Shown: piece after piece, positions 1 to 5,031 of the stretch
Numbering within the stretch: position 1 is the stretch's first letter
Layout: each line of letters begins with the position of its first letter
DNA from: DASPHG01 sp035629775
GTDB lineage: Bacteria; Actinomycetota; Thermoleophilia; Solirubrobacterales; Thermoleophilaceae
DNA length: 6,779 nt
Reading direction: 5' to 3'
Assembly (NCBI GenBank): GCA_035629775.1
Contig: DASPHG010000018.1
Location: 1-6,779 of the forward strand
Notes under the pieces: model-generated
The model's database searches: none
What the model was told of the DNA's origin: nothing
Seen by the model: only the letters and a program-made list of their open reading frames with translations
Made by a program: the position numbers and the translations under genes

Positions 1-312
1 GACGACGTGCCTTGTTCCGTCGACGTTGGCCCGCATCATCGAGTCCTCGTCGGCGGCCATGTCGTACACCGCGGCGAGGTGGAAGAAATGGTCGATCTTC
101 TCGTCGAACGAGTCGATCCCGAGCTTCTCCTTCGACAGGTCGCCGGGCACGGGCACGAGCCGGTCGCCCGCTCCGAGCGTCTTGGCCAGGTCGTCCAGCC
201 GGCCGCGCGATCCCTCGCGCACCAGCGCGTAGACGGTCCCCTCTCGCTTGAGCAGTTCCTCGACGAGGTGCCGGCCGATGAAACCTGTTGCCCCGGTGAC
301 GAAGTAGTTCAT
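1..312 (-). CDS. SDR-family NAD(P)-dependent oxidoreductase/epimerase, N-terminal part
   Basis: The first 104 codons of a gene read leftward from ATG at 312-310; it has no stop before the window edge, so it is truncated by the window and not necessarily broken. The protein opens MNYFVTGATGFIGRHL, the first beta strand and glycine-rich turn of an extended short-chain dehydrogenase/reductase (GxxGxxG at residues 7-13), which binds NAD(P). A GDL triplet at 57-59 and an HLAAVYD segment at 78-84 fit the later strands of the same Rossmann fold, where this family reads HxAA. The catalytic Tyr-x-x-x-Lys lies beyond the edge, so substrate class cannot be decided; the opening resembles large actinobacterial SDRs related to fatty acyl-CoA reductases and sugar epimerases. 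No Shine-Dalgarno precedes the ATG. A TAGAGT hexamer nine bases upstream suggests a leaderless transcript. It is divergent from the secreted LVIVD-repeat gene. Confidence 0.9.
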   Translation of the reverse strand, partial: MNYFVTGATGFIGRHLVEELLKREGTVYALVREGSRGRLDDLAKTLGAGDRLVPVPGDLSKEKLGIDSFDEKIDHFFHLAAVYDMAADEDSMMRANVDGTRHVV

Positions 313-321
313 TGCGGCGCG

Positions 322-327
322 ACTCTA
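322..327 (-). promoter_or_regulatory. -10-like hexamer TAGAGT for the SDR gene (candidate leaderless start)
   Basis: On the minus strand TAGAGT is followed by nine bases and then the ATG at 312. This places the expected transcription start at or within a few bases of the start codon. No convincing -35 box and no Shine-Dalgarno are visible. The assignment rests on the hexamer, its spacing, and the same geometry at other genes in the window. Confidence 0.45.
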
Positions 328-353
328 CCCACGCCGTCGATCGTGCGCTGCGC

Positions 354-359
354 AACAAT
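354..359 (+). promoter_or_regulatory. -10-like hexamer AACAAT for the LVIVD-repeat gene
   Basis: AACAAT matches TATAAT at four of six positions and ends six bases before the ATG at 366. No Shine-Dalgarno lies between them, so a leaderless or near-leaderless mRNA is the simplest reading. No clear -35 element is seen at 16-18 bp upstream. It shares the 53-bp gap with the opposite-facing SDR promoter. Confidence 0.35.
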
Positions 360-365
360 CGCCCC

Positions 366-1967
366 ATGCGGTTTCGGATCGCCTCGCTGCTCGCGTCTTT
401 GCTCTTCGCGGCGCCCGCCGCCGCCCAGACGCCGGCCCCGACCCCTCGCGCGGAGTGCGGCCCGGGCTCTCGCCCGGCGCCGGGCATGCAGGGTCGCGTG
501 ACCGCGGACGCGCCGGCCGACGGCTACACGTGCAACACCGAGCTCGTCGGCCACGAGGGATCGACAGGCGGCTTCAAGGTCGAGCGCTTCACGGACCGAG
601 CCGGCAGGACGTGCGTGTACTACGACACCACGCTGCTCTTCCCGACGCAAGCCATCGAGCAGCTCCAGGACGAGGCGACCGGCGTGGCCGTCACCGACAT
701 CACGGACCCGGCCAAGCCGGTCCGGGTCGGGACGCTCGTGACACCCGCAATGGAGACTCCGCACGAATCGCTCGCCCTGAACGAGAAACGCGGCCTGCTC
801 GTGGCAGTGATGGGCAACCCGCTCTCCTACCCCGGCTTCATCGATGTCTACGACGTGAACGCCGACTGCCGCAACCCGCGGCTCCTGGCGAGCACACCCG
901 TCGGCCTGCTCGGGCACGAGAGCGGCTTTGCCCCCGACGGCATGACCTACTACGCGACATCGCTCTTCTCGAACACCGTCACCGCGGTCGACCTGACGGA
1001 TCCGCGCCTGCCGACGCCGATCACCGTGGCCCAGTACCCCTCGCATGGCATGGGCGTGTCGGCCGACGGGAGCCGGGCGTACTTCGCGGCGCGGGAGGTG
1101 GGCCTGATAATCGCCGACCTGAGCGCGGTGCAGGCGCGCGCGCCGAGCCCGCAGATACCCGAGATCAGCCGGCTGGACTGGCCTACTCGGACCGTCCCCC
1201 AGAACAACCTGCCGGTCACCTTCGACGGGGAGCCGCATCTGGTCGAGGTGGACGAGTTCTCGGCCGCCGAGGACGGCAGCTACGACCCGCGGGCGCCCGG
1301 ACCCCGGGTCGGCGCGGCGCGGATCATCGACATCTCCGACGAGACGGCGCCGAAGGTGATCTCCGACATCCGGCTCGAGGTGCACCAGCCGGAGAACCGC
1401 GAGGAGATCTACGCCGACCCGGGCGCCGGCAGCAACCTCCAGGGCTACGCGGCTCACTACTGCGGGGTGCCCCAGGTGGACGATCCGCCGATCGTCGCGT
1501 GCACGATGATCGTGAGCGGCCTGCGCGTCTTCGACATCCGCGATCCCCACAACCCGCGCGAGGTCGCCTACTTCGTCGCTCCACCGGGTGCGTTCGCGTT
1601 CGGCGAGGGCCGCTTCAACAACACGCTCGCAAAGCCGGCGTTCGACATCGAGCGCAAGACGATCTGGTACTCGGACGGCAACAGCGGCCTCTACGGCGTG
1701 CGGTTGACCAACGGGACGTGGCCGGACGCCGGAGCACTGCCCGAGCGCTGCGCTCCCAAGCGCCGGTTCCGGATCGTGTTGGCGAAGCGTTTCCGTTCAG
1801 CACGAGTCAAGGTGAACGGCCGGCGTGTGAAGGTGAAACGCCGCGGCGGCAGATTGCGTGCGCGTGTGAAGCTGAACCGCAGGGGCGTGGCGAAGGTGCG
1901 CATCGCCGGCAAGACGCATAGCGGCAAGCGCGTCGTGCGTCTGCGCCGCTACGAGCTCTGTCCCTGA
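366..1967 (+). CDS. Secreted LVIVD-repeat (beta-propeller-like) protein with basic C-terminal module
   Basis: 533 residues. The ATG at 366 is chosen over an upstream in-frame TTG at 312 because it gives a clean signal peptide: MRFRIAS, a hydrophobic core, and an AAA-QT cleavage site near residue 20. The TTG would also overlap the divergent SDR start. The mature part carries repeated strands typical of LVIVD proteins, with the D-(I/L)-x-D-P turn: GVAVTDITDPAKP (106-118), VTAVDLTDPRLP (205-216), ARIIDISDETAP (318-329) and LRVFDIRDPHNP (386-397). These repeats are expected to form propeller blades. Eight cysteines (31, 56, 83, 168, 366, 379, 462, 532) fit disulfides outside the membrane. Residues 464-533 form a separate module with about 29 Lys/Arg and one acidic residue in alternating strand-like pattern, bracketed by C462 and C532. 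Known LVIVD proteins are extracellular or cell-surface and mostly uncharacterised; I infer no enzyme activity. Transcribed alone by position. Confidence 0.85.
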   Translation: MRFRIASLLASLLFAAPAAAQTPAPTPRAECGPGSRPAPGMQGRVTADAPADGYTCNTELVGHEGSTGGFKVERFTDRAGRTCVYYDTTLLFPTQAIEQLQDEATGVAVTDITDPAKPVRVGTLVTPAMETPHESLALNEKRGLLVAVMGNPLSYPGFIDVYDVNADCRNPRLLASTPVGLLGHESGFAPDGMTYYATSLFSNTVTAVDLTDPRLPTPITVAQYPSHGMGVSADGSRAYFAAREVGLIIADLSAVQARAPSPQIPEISRLDWPTRTVPQNNLPVTFDGEPHLVEVDEFSAAEDGSYDPRAPGPRVGAARIIDISDETAPKVISDIRLEVHQPENREEIYADPGAGSNLQGYAAHYCGVPQVDDPPIVACTMIVSGLRVFDIRDPHNPREVAYFVAPPGAFAFGEGRFNNTLAKPAFDIERKTIWYSDGNSGLYGVRLTNGTWPDAGALPERCAPKRRFRIVLAKRFRSARVKVNGRRVKVKRRGGRLRARVKLNRRGVAKVRIAGKTHSGKRVVRLRRYELCP

Positions 1968-1982
1968 GCGCCCACGCGCGAC

Positions 1983-2011
1983 TTGACACGGCGCACCGTC
2001 GGCGGGACACT
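1983..2011 (+). promoter_or_regulatory. Sigma70-type promoter TTGACA-N17-GACACT
   Basis: A perfect TTGACA at 1983-1988 is followed by a 17-base spacer and GACACT at 2006-2011, which keeps A2, A4 and T6 of TATAAT. The best start would be near 2018, giving a leader of about 140 nt before the cyclase start codon, or a separate small RNA. This is the only textbook -35 box I noticed in the window. Confidence 0.55.
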
Positions 2012-2017
2012 CCCAGG

Positions 2018-2143
2018 CGTCAGGCAGCAGGCTGGATTGTGGGGGAGGAGAGAGCCACCCGCGAGGCGCCGAAAGGCGTTACCAGCCTACGAAGGGGGCC
2101 GCTTCGCCCCCTCGCGGCGGGACCGCCACGGTGGTCCCGCCGC
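2018..2143 (+). ncRNA. Candidate structured 5' leader or small RNA, no family recognised
   Basis: Downstream of the TTGACA promoter several helices can be drawn. AGGCTGG (2029-2035) pairs perfectly with CCAGCCT (2082-2088) and encloses two hairpins. One is GTGG (2039-2042) with CCAC (2055-2058), with a purine loop containing GGAGGAG. The other is CGCC-GAAA-GGCG (2067-2078), a GNRA tetraloop extendable by two G-U pairs. Together these make a three-way junction. AGGGGGC (2093-2099) pairs with GCCCCCT (2106-2112), and the 11-bp inverted repeat 2114-2143 follows. I compared it from memory with glycine, cobalamin, c-di-GMP, c-di-AMP (ydaO), SAM, TPP, fluoride and ZTP riboswitches and with SRP RNA, and found no convincing match. 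In such GC-rich DNA chance pairing is common, so this is a candidate only. Confidence 0.35.
2114..2143. repeat. Perfect 11-bp inverted repeat upstream of the cyclase gene
   Basis: GCGGCGGGACC (2114-2124) is the exact reverse complement of GGTCCCGCCGC (2133-2143), separated by eight bases. It abuts the TAGTTT hexamer at 2144. It could be a DNA operator over the promoter spacer, perhaps for the MerR-like domain of the downstream protein, or a hairpin ending a transcript started near 2018. The following TAGTTTG is only weakly U-rich, so a classical intrinsic terminator is doubtful. Confidence 0.6.
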
Positions 2144-2149
2144 TAGTTT
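2144..2149 (+). promoter_or_regulatory. -10-like hexamer TAGTTT for the cyclase gene
   Basis: TAGTTT ends nine bases before the GTG at 2159, the spacing also seen at the SDR and hpt genes. No Shine-Dalgarno precedes the GTG. A leaderless mRNA from here would be independent of the longer transcript starting near 2018. The expected -35 position lies inside the inverted repeat and has no TTGACA match. Confidence 0.4.
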
Positions 2150-2158
2150 GAGCGGGCG

Positions 2159-3349
2159 GTGGATTCCCTGACGCTCAAGGAGGCGGCCGGCCGCGCAGGC
2201 GTCACGCCCGCCACCCTGAAGCGGTGGGCGCAGACCGGGGTGATTCCCGACGCGGACGGCAAGGACCCGAAGTGGACTCCGGCCGCCGTCGCGCACGCGC
2301 GGATCGTCGCGCGCCTCCGCGAGCGCGGCCACTCGCTCGAGTCGATCCGCCGCGCGGGCAAGGAGGGCCGGCTCGCCTACGGATTCATCGAGGACCTCTT
2401 CCCGGACGAGCGCGAGACCTGGAGCCTCGATCAGGTCGTGAAGGAAACCGGGCTCGAGCCGGCGCTGATCACCCGCATCTGGACGAGCCTCGGACTGCCC
2501 GCGCAGGCGCTCGACCGGCTCACACCCGAGGACGTGCAGGCGCTGCGGTACGTGGCCTCCGTGCTGGACGCCGGCTTCCCGCTCGTAGCGTTCCTCCAGC
2601 TCTCGCGCGTGTACGGGCAGACGCTGTCGCAGATCGCGGACGCCGAGACGCGGCTGTTCCACTTGTACGTGCACGAGCCGCTCATGCGCGACGGCGTGCC
2701 CGGCCTCCAGATGGCCGAGGAGATGGAGCACCTGGCGCGTGACCTCCTGCCGCTGGCCTCGCCGATCATGGACTACGTCCACCAGCGTTATCTCCAGCAC
2801 TTCGTCGAGCAGGACGTCATCGGCCACATGGAGATGGACCTCGCCGACGACGCCGAGCTCGGCCGGATCAAGGTGGCGGTGGCGTTCGCCGACCTCGCCG
2901 GCTACACGCGCTACACCGAGGAGGAGGGCGAGGAGGAGGCGCTGTCGTACGTCGAGCGGTTCATCGAGGCCGTGCAGGACACGATCCCGGACGACGCGCG
3001 GGTCGTTAAGACCATCGGCGACGAGGTGATGGTCGTCGGTTACGACGTGGGCGCCCTCGTGGACTGGGCGGTCGGCCTCCAGACCCTGTGGACCGACCGC
3101 CCGCAGGCTCGCATCGGGATTCACTGGGGCTCGACGCTCTACCGCGACGGCGACTACTTCGGACGCGAGATCAACCTCGCCTCGCGCGTCGTCGCGCGCT
3201 CGCGCGGTGGCGAGGTGCTCGTGACGGATTCGGTGATGAGGGAGATCGGCGCGCAGGAGCACCTCGAGTTCGAGAACCTCGGCGAGGTGAAGCTGAAGGG
3301 CTTCAACGAGCCGCGCGGGCTCTGCCGCGCGTACCGCCCGGCCGAATGA
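2159..3349 (+). CDS. MerR-type HTH / regulatory-region class III adenylate cyclase
   Basis: 396 residues from GTG at 2159, chosen because LTLKEAAGRAGVTPATLKRW, a MerR-type helix-turn-helix, begins right after it. Residues 4-70 form the MerR-like winged HTH (RERGHSLESIRRA is the typical second helical part). Residues 88-215 resemble the regulatory region of Rv1264-like cyclases, with a second HTH-like unit near 88-140 and an alpha-helical linker. Residues 236-394 are the class III cyclase domain, which makes cAMP from ATP in the cytoplasm. By alignment from memory to Rv1264, the six canonical catalytic positions are present: metal aspartates D245 (FADLAGYT) and D288 (KTIGDEV), adenine-selecting K284 and D332 (GDYFG), and N339 and R343 (NLASR). 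Activity as an adenylate, not guanylate, cyclase is therefore expected. No membrane segment is seen. The stop overlaps the tilS start by four bases. Whether the HTH binds DNA or acts as an allosteric sensor is unknown. Confidence 0.92.
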   Translation: MDSLTLKEAAGRAGVTPATLKRWAQTGVIPDADGKDPKWTPAAVAHARIVARLRERGHSLESIRRAGKEGRLAYGFIEDLFPDERETWSLDQVVKETGLEPALITRIWTSLGLPAQALDRLTPEDVQALRYVASVLDAGFPLVAFLQLSRVYGQTLSQIADAETRLFHLYVHEPLMRDGVPGLQMAEEMEHLARDLLPLASPIMDYVHQRYLQHFVEQDVIGHMEMDLADDAELGRIKVAVAFADLAGYTRYTEEEGEEEALSYVERFIEAVQDTIPDDARVVKTIGDEVMVVGYDVGALVDWAVGLQTLWTDRPQARIGIHWGSTLYRDGDYFGREINLASRVVARSRGGEVLVTDSVMREIGAQEHLEFENLGEVKLKGFNEPRGLCRAYRPAE

Positions 3350-4593
3350 ATCCGCTTGAGGCGGCGCGCGCGAGCGGGCTCGTAGTCCCCGGCGAGCCGC
3401 TCCTCGTGCTTCTGTCGGGCGGCGGCGACTCCGTCTGCCTGCTGGACGTCGCCGTCGAGCTGGAGGCTGGGGTCGCCGCCCTGCACGTGAATCACGGGCT
3501 CCGCGCCGATGCCGACGACGACGAGCGCTTCTGCCGCGACCTCTGCGAGCGCCTCGGCGTCGCGCTGACGGTGGAGCGCGCGGGCGCGCCGCCGGCGGGG
3601 AACGTCCAGGCGTGGGCGCGCGACCTTCGGTACACGGCGGCGGAGCGGGTGGCCGCCGGCGACTACGCGACCGGCCACACGGTGTCCGACCTGGCGGAGA
3701 CGGTCGTGTACCGGCTGGCGGCGTCGCCCGGCCGGCGCGCGCTGCTGGGCATGGCGCCGCGCCGCGGGCGCCTGGTGCGCCCGCTGCTCGAGGTGACCCG
3801 GGCCGACACCCACGCGTGGTGCCGCGAGCGCGGGCTCGAATGGCGCGACGATGCGACCAACATGGACACTGATTTCACGCGCGCGCGCGTAAGGCACGCG
3901 GTCATGCCCGAGCTGGGCAAGCTGAACCCCGGGGCCGAGCGCAACATCGCCGAGACGGCGCGCCGTCTGCGCGAGGAGGCGGCCGTCCTCGAGGCGGCGG
4001 TGGACGCCGCGCTCGAGCGGCTCGGGCCGGCGCCGGCGCTCGCGGCGCTGCGCGGCGACCCGCTCGCCCGCGCCGTCCTCGAGCGGCTCGCGGGCACGAC
4101 GCTGAACCGCGAGCGCGTCGAGGCGATCCTGCGCGCGGACGATCGCGGCACGCACCAGTTCGACATCCCGGGCGGCGCACGCGCGTTGGTGGAGTACGGC
4201 CGGGTGCGCTTTGCGCGCGGGGCGGAAGCAGCGCCAGCCGACCCGGTGGCGCTGCCCGTCCCCGGCAGCGCGCGCTTCGGCGACTGGGAGGTCGAGGCGC
4301 TGCCGGGAGAGGGCGGCGAGGCGGTGCTGTCGGCCGACCAACTGGCGCCGCCGGTCACAGTGCGGGCCTGGCGTGACGGCGATCGAATGCACCCAGCGGG
4401 GATGGTCGGGACGAAGTCGCTTCAGGACCTCTTCACCGACCGCAAGGTGCCGCGCGCGCTGCGGCGCACGCTGCCGGTGGTCGAGGCGAACGGCGAGGTC
4501 GTGTGGGTGGCCGGCGTCGCGGCGGCGGAGCGGGCGCCCGGGGAGCCGGTATCGCTCTCCGCCCGCAGCGCTAGCCGTGGCGGTGGCGCCTGA
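3346..4593 (+). CDS. tilS: tRNA(Ile)-lysidine synthetase TilS
   Basis: 415 residues. The enzyme uses ATP and lysine to convert C34 of the CAU-anticodon isoleucine tRNA to lysidine, so that it reads AUA and is charged with isoleucine. The PP-loop is SGGGDS (24-29). It is followed by ALHVNHGLR (45-53), the GHTVSDLAET motif (110-119) and the DATNMDTDFTRARVRHAV stretch (169-186), all diagnostic of TilS. The middle part (about 200-290) is the helical substrate-binding region. Residues 337-390 match the TilS C-terminal domain, with VRAWRDGDRMHP and KSLQDLFTDRKVPR. All domains of a long-form TilS are therefore present. ATG at 3346 is chosen because it lies just before the N-terminal strand and overlaps the cyclase stop as ATGA. 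A longer open frame back to 3088 would run through the cyclase domain. No Shine-Dalgarno is seen, so translation probably depends on coupling. Its 3' end overlaps the convergent gene by 23 bp. Confidence 0.95.
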   Translation: MNPLEAARASGLVVPGEPLLVLLSGGGDSVCLLDVAVELEAGVAALHVNHGLRADADDDERFCRDLCERLGVALTVERAGAPPAGNVQAWARDLRYTAAERVAAGDYATGHTVSDLAETVVYRLAASPGRRALLGMAPRRGRLVRPLLEVTRADTHAWCRERGLEWRDDATNMDTDFTRARVRHAVMPELGKLNPGAERNIAETARRLREEAAVLEAAVDAALERLGPAPALAALRGDPLARAVLERLAGTTLNRERVEAILRADDRGTHQFDIPGGARALVEYGRVRFARGAEAAPADPVALPVPGSARFGDWEVEALPGEGGEAVLSADQLAPPVTVRAWRDGDRMHPAGMVGTKSLQDLFTDRKVPRALRRTLPVVEANGEVVWVAGVAAAERAPGEPVSLSARSASRGGGA

Positions 4594-5005
4594 GGTCGAC
4601 CTCGAAGTCGGCCGATTCCTGCGCGCCGTAGTCGGCGAATACGCCGAGGCGATCGGTGCCGTCGAGCGACTTCGGCAGCCGCACCGTGCGGCGCTTGCCA
4701 TCGCCGCGCACGCTCACGTTGCGCAGCACGTTGCTGCTCCCGTCGCGCAGCGTCGCATGGACCTCGACCGGGTCCTGCCCGAAGCGCAGCACGATCCGCC
4801 CACGCCGGTGCGCCGGCAGCCGCTTCTTCGTCGGCAGCGGGTAGATGTGGTCGGCGCACATCATCGCGTCGTTCGTGCGGGTGCAGTGGCTGCCGAGCGT
4901 CGCGCGCACCGTCCGGTCGTGGCTCGATGCCGTCAGGTCGTGCTGCGGATGGCGATCGGCGGCGCCGGCCGCGGCGATGATCGCTAGCGCGAGGGCCGTG
5001 AACAC
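4571..5005 (-). CDS. Small exported protein of unknown function
   Basis: 144 residues from GTG at 5005 to TAG at 4571. I do not recognise a named family. The N-terminus MFTALALAIIAAAGAA is hydrophobic and alanine-rich with an AxA-like end near residue 16, a plausible signal peptide although it lacks a basic n-region. The mature part has only two cysteines, C41 and C50, in GSHCTRTNDAMMC, followed by YPLPTKKRLPAHRRGRIVLR and a run of alternating hydrophobic and polar residues up to about 137 suggesting a small beta-sandwich. The C41-C50 pair could form a disulfide after export. Similar cysteine-pair exported proteins are, to my recollection, common in Thermoleophilia and related actinobacteria, without assigned function. 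GTG at 5005 follows a TAGGCT hexamer by seven bases and no Shine-Dalgarno, so it looks leaderless. The gene is convergent with tilS and divergent from hpt, with 26 bp between the two start codons. Confidence 0.72.
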   Translation of the reverse strand: MFTALALAIIAAAGAADRHPQHDLTASSHDRTVRATLGSHCTRTNDAMMCADHIYPLPTKKRLPAHRRGRIVLRFGQDPVEVHATLRDGSSNVLRNVSVRGDGKRRTVRLPKSLDGTDRLGVFADYGAQESADFEVDLRRHRHG

Positions 5006-5012
5006 ACCCGGA

Positions 5013-5018
5013 AGCCTA
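5013..5018 (-). promoter_or_regulatory. -10-like hexamer TAGGCT for the small exported protein
   Basis: On the minus strand TAGGCT is followed by seven bases and then the GTG at 5005, so transcription would begin at about the start codon. Its two leading bases (TA, 5017-5018) are the complement of the TA that opens the hpt hexamer, so the two elements overlap and face apart. Confidence 0.4.
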
Positions 5019-5022
5019 GACT
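5017..5022 (+). promoter_or_regulatory. -10-like hexamer TAGACT for hpt
   Basis: TAGACT ends nine bases before the hpt GTG at 5032. No Shine-Dalgarno occurs in between, so a leaderless message is likely. There is no convincing -35 box; any such contact would fall inside the coding start of the divergent small gene. Confidence 0.45.
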
Positions 5023-5031
5023 CGCCCGTCC

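Larger units (their letters stand above)
1968..2158. other. 191-bp intergenic region rich in structure
   Basis: This gap between the LVIVD-repeat gene and the cyclase gene holds no coding sequence I can support. It contains a promoter-like pair (1983-2011), predicted helices (2029-2112), a perfect inverted repeat (2114-2143) and a -10-like hexamer (2144-2149), each listed separately. No terminator with a U-tract is evident directly after the LVIVD-repeat stop codon. Confidence 0.7.

Noticed and set aside
312..365. TTG at 312 as start of the LVIVD-repeat gene
   Set aside because: It would place 18 polar residues before the signal peptide and would overlap the SDR start codon. ATG 366 gives a standard signal peptide.
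309..1550. 413-codon open frame on the minus strand
   Set aside because: It lies wholly antisense to the LVIVD-repeat gene, which has a signal peptide and recognisable repeats. The antisense product is Arg/His/Val-rich low-complexity text typical of GC-rich shadow frames.
455..1921. 488-codon plus-strand frame inside the LVIVD-repeat gene
   Set aside because: Out-of-frame shadow; its translation is dominated by Arg, Gly and Ala and shows no domain.
2041..2080. Glycine-riboswitch-like string (GGAGAG followed by CGCCGAAAGG)
   Set aside because: The downstream CUCUCAGG-type strand and the rest of the glycine aptamer are absent, and the downstream gene is unrelated to glycine metabolism.
2091..2112. 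G/C hairpin as an intrinsic terminator of the LVIVD-repeat gene
   Set aside because: The stem is followed by CGCGGCGGG, not by U residues, so it does not look like an intrinsic terminator.
2087..3262. 391-codon minus-strand frame
   Set aside because: Antisense to the cyclase gene, whose six canonical residues are intact; the shadow has no recognisable motif.
3088..3345. 86-residue N-terminal extension of tilS
   Set aside because: The frame is open, but it runs through the cyclase domain in another frame and its residues look like shadow sequence. TilS starts normally at ATG 3346.
3878..3889. Alternating CG tract in tilS
   Set aside because: It encodes the conserved FTRARVR segment of TilS with ordinary GC-rich codons; no separate function is needed to explain it.
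3154..4701. 515-codon minus-strand frame, longer than tilS itself
   Set aside because: Covers tilS and parts of both neighbours in antisense; the product is Arg/Ala-rich without motifs, while tilS on the plus strand carries all family signatures.
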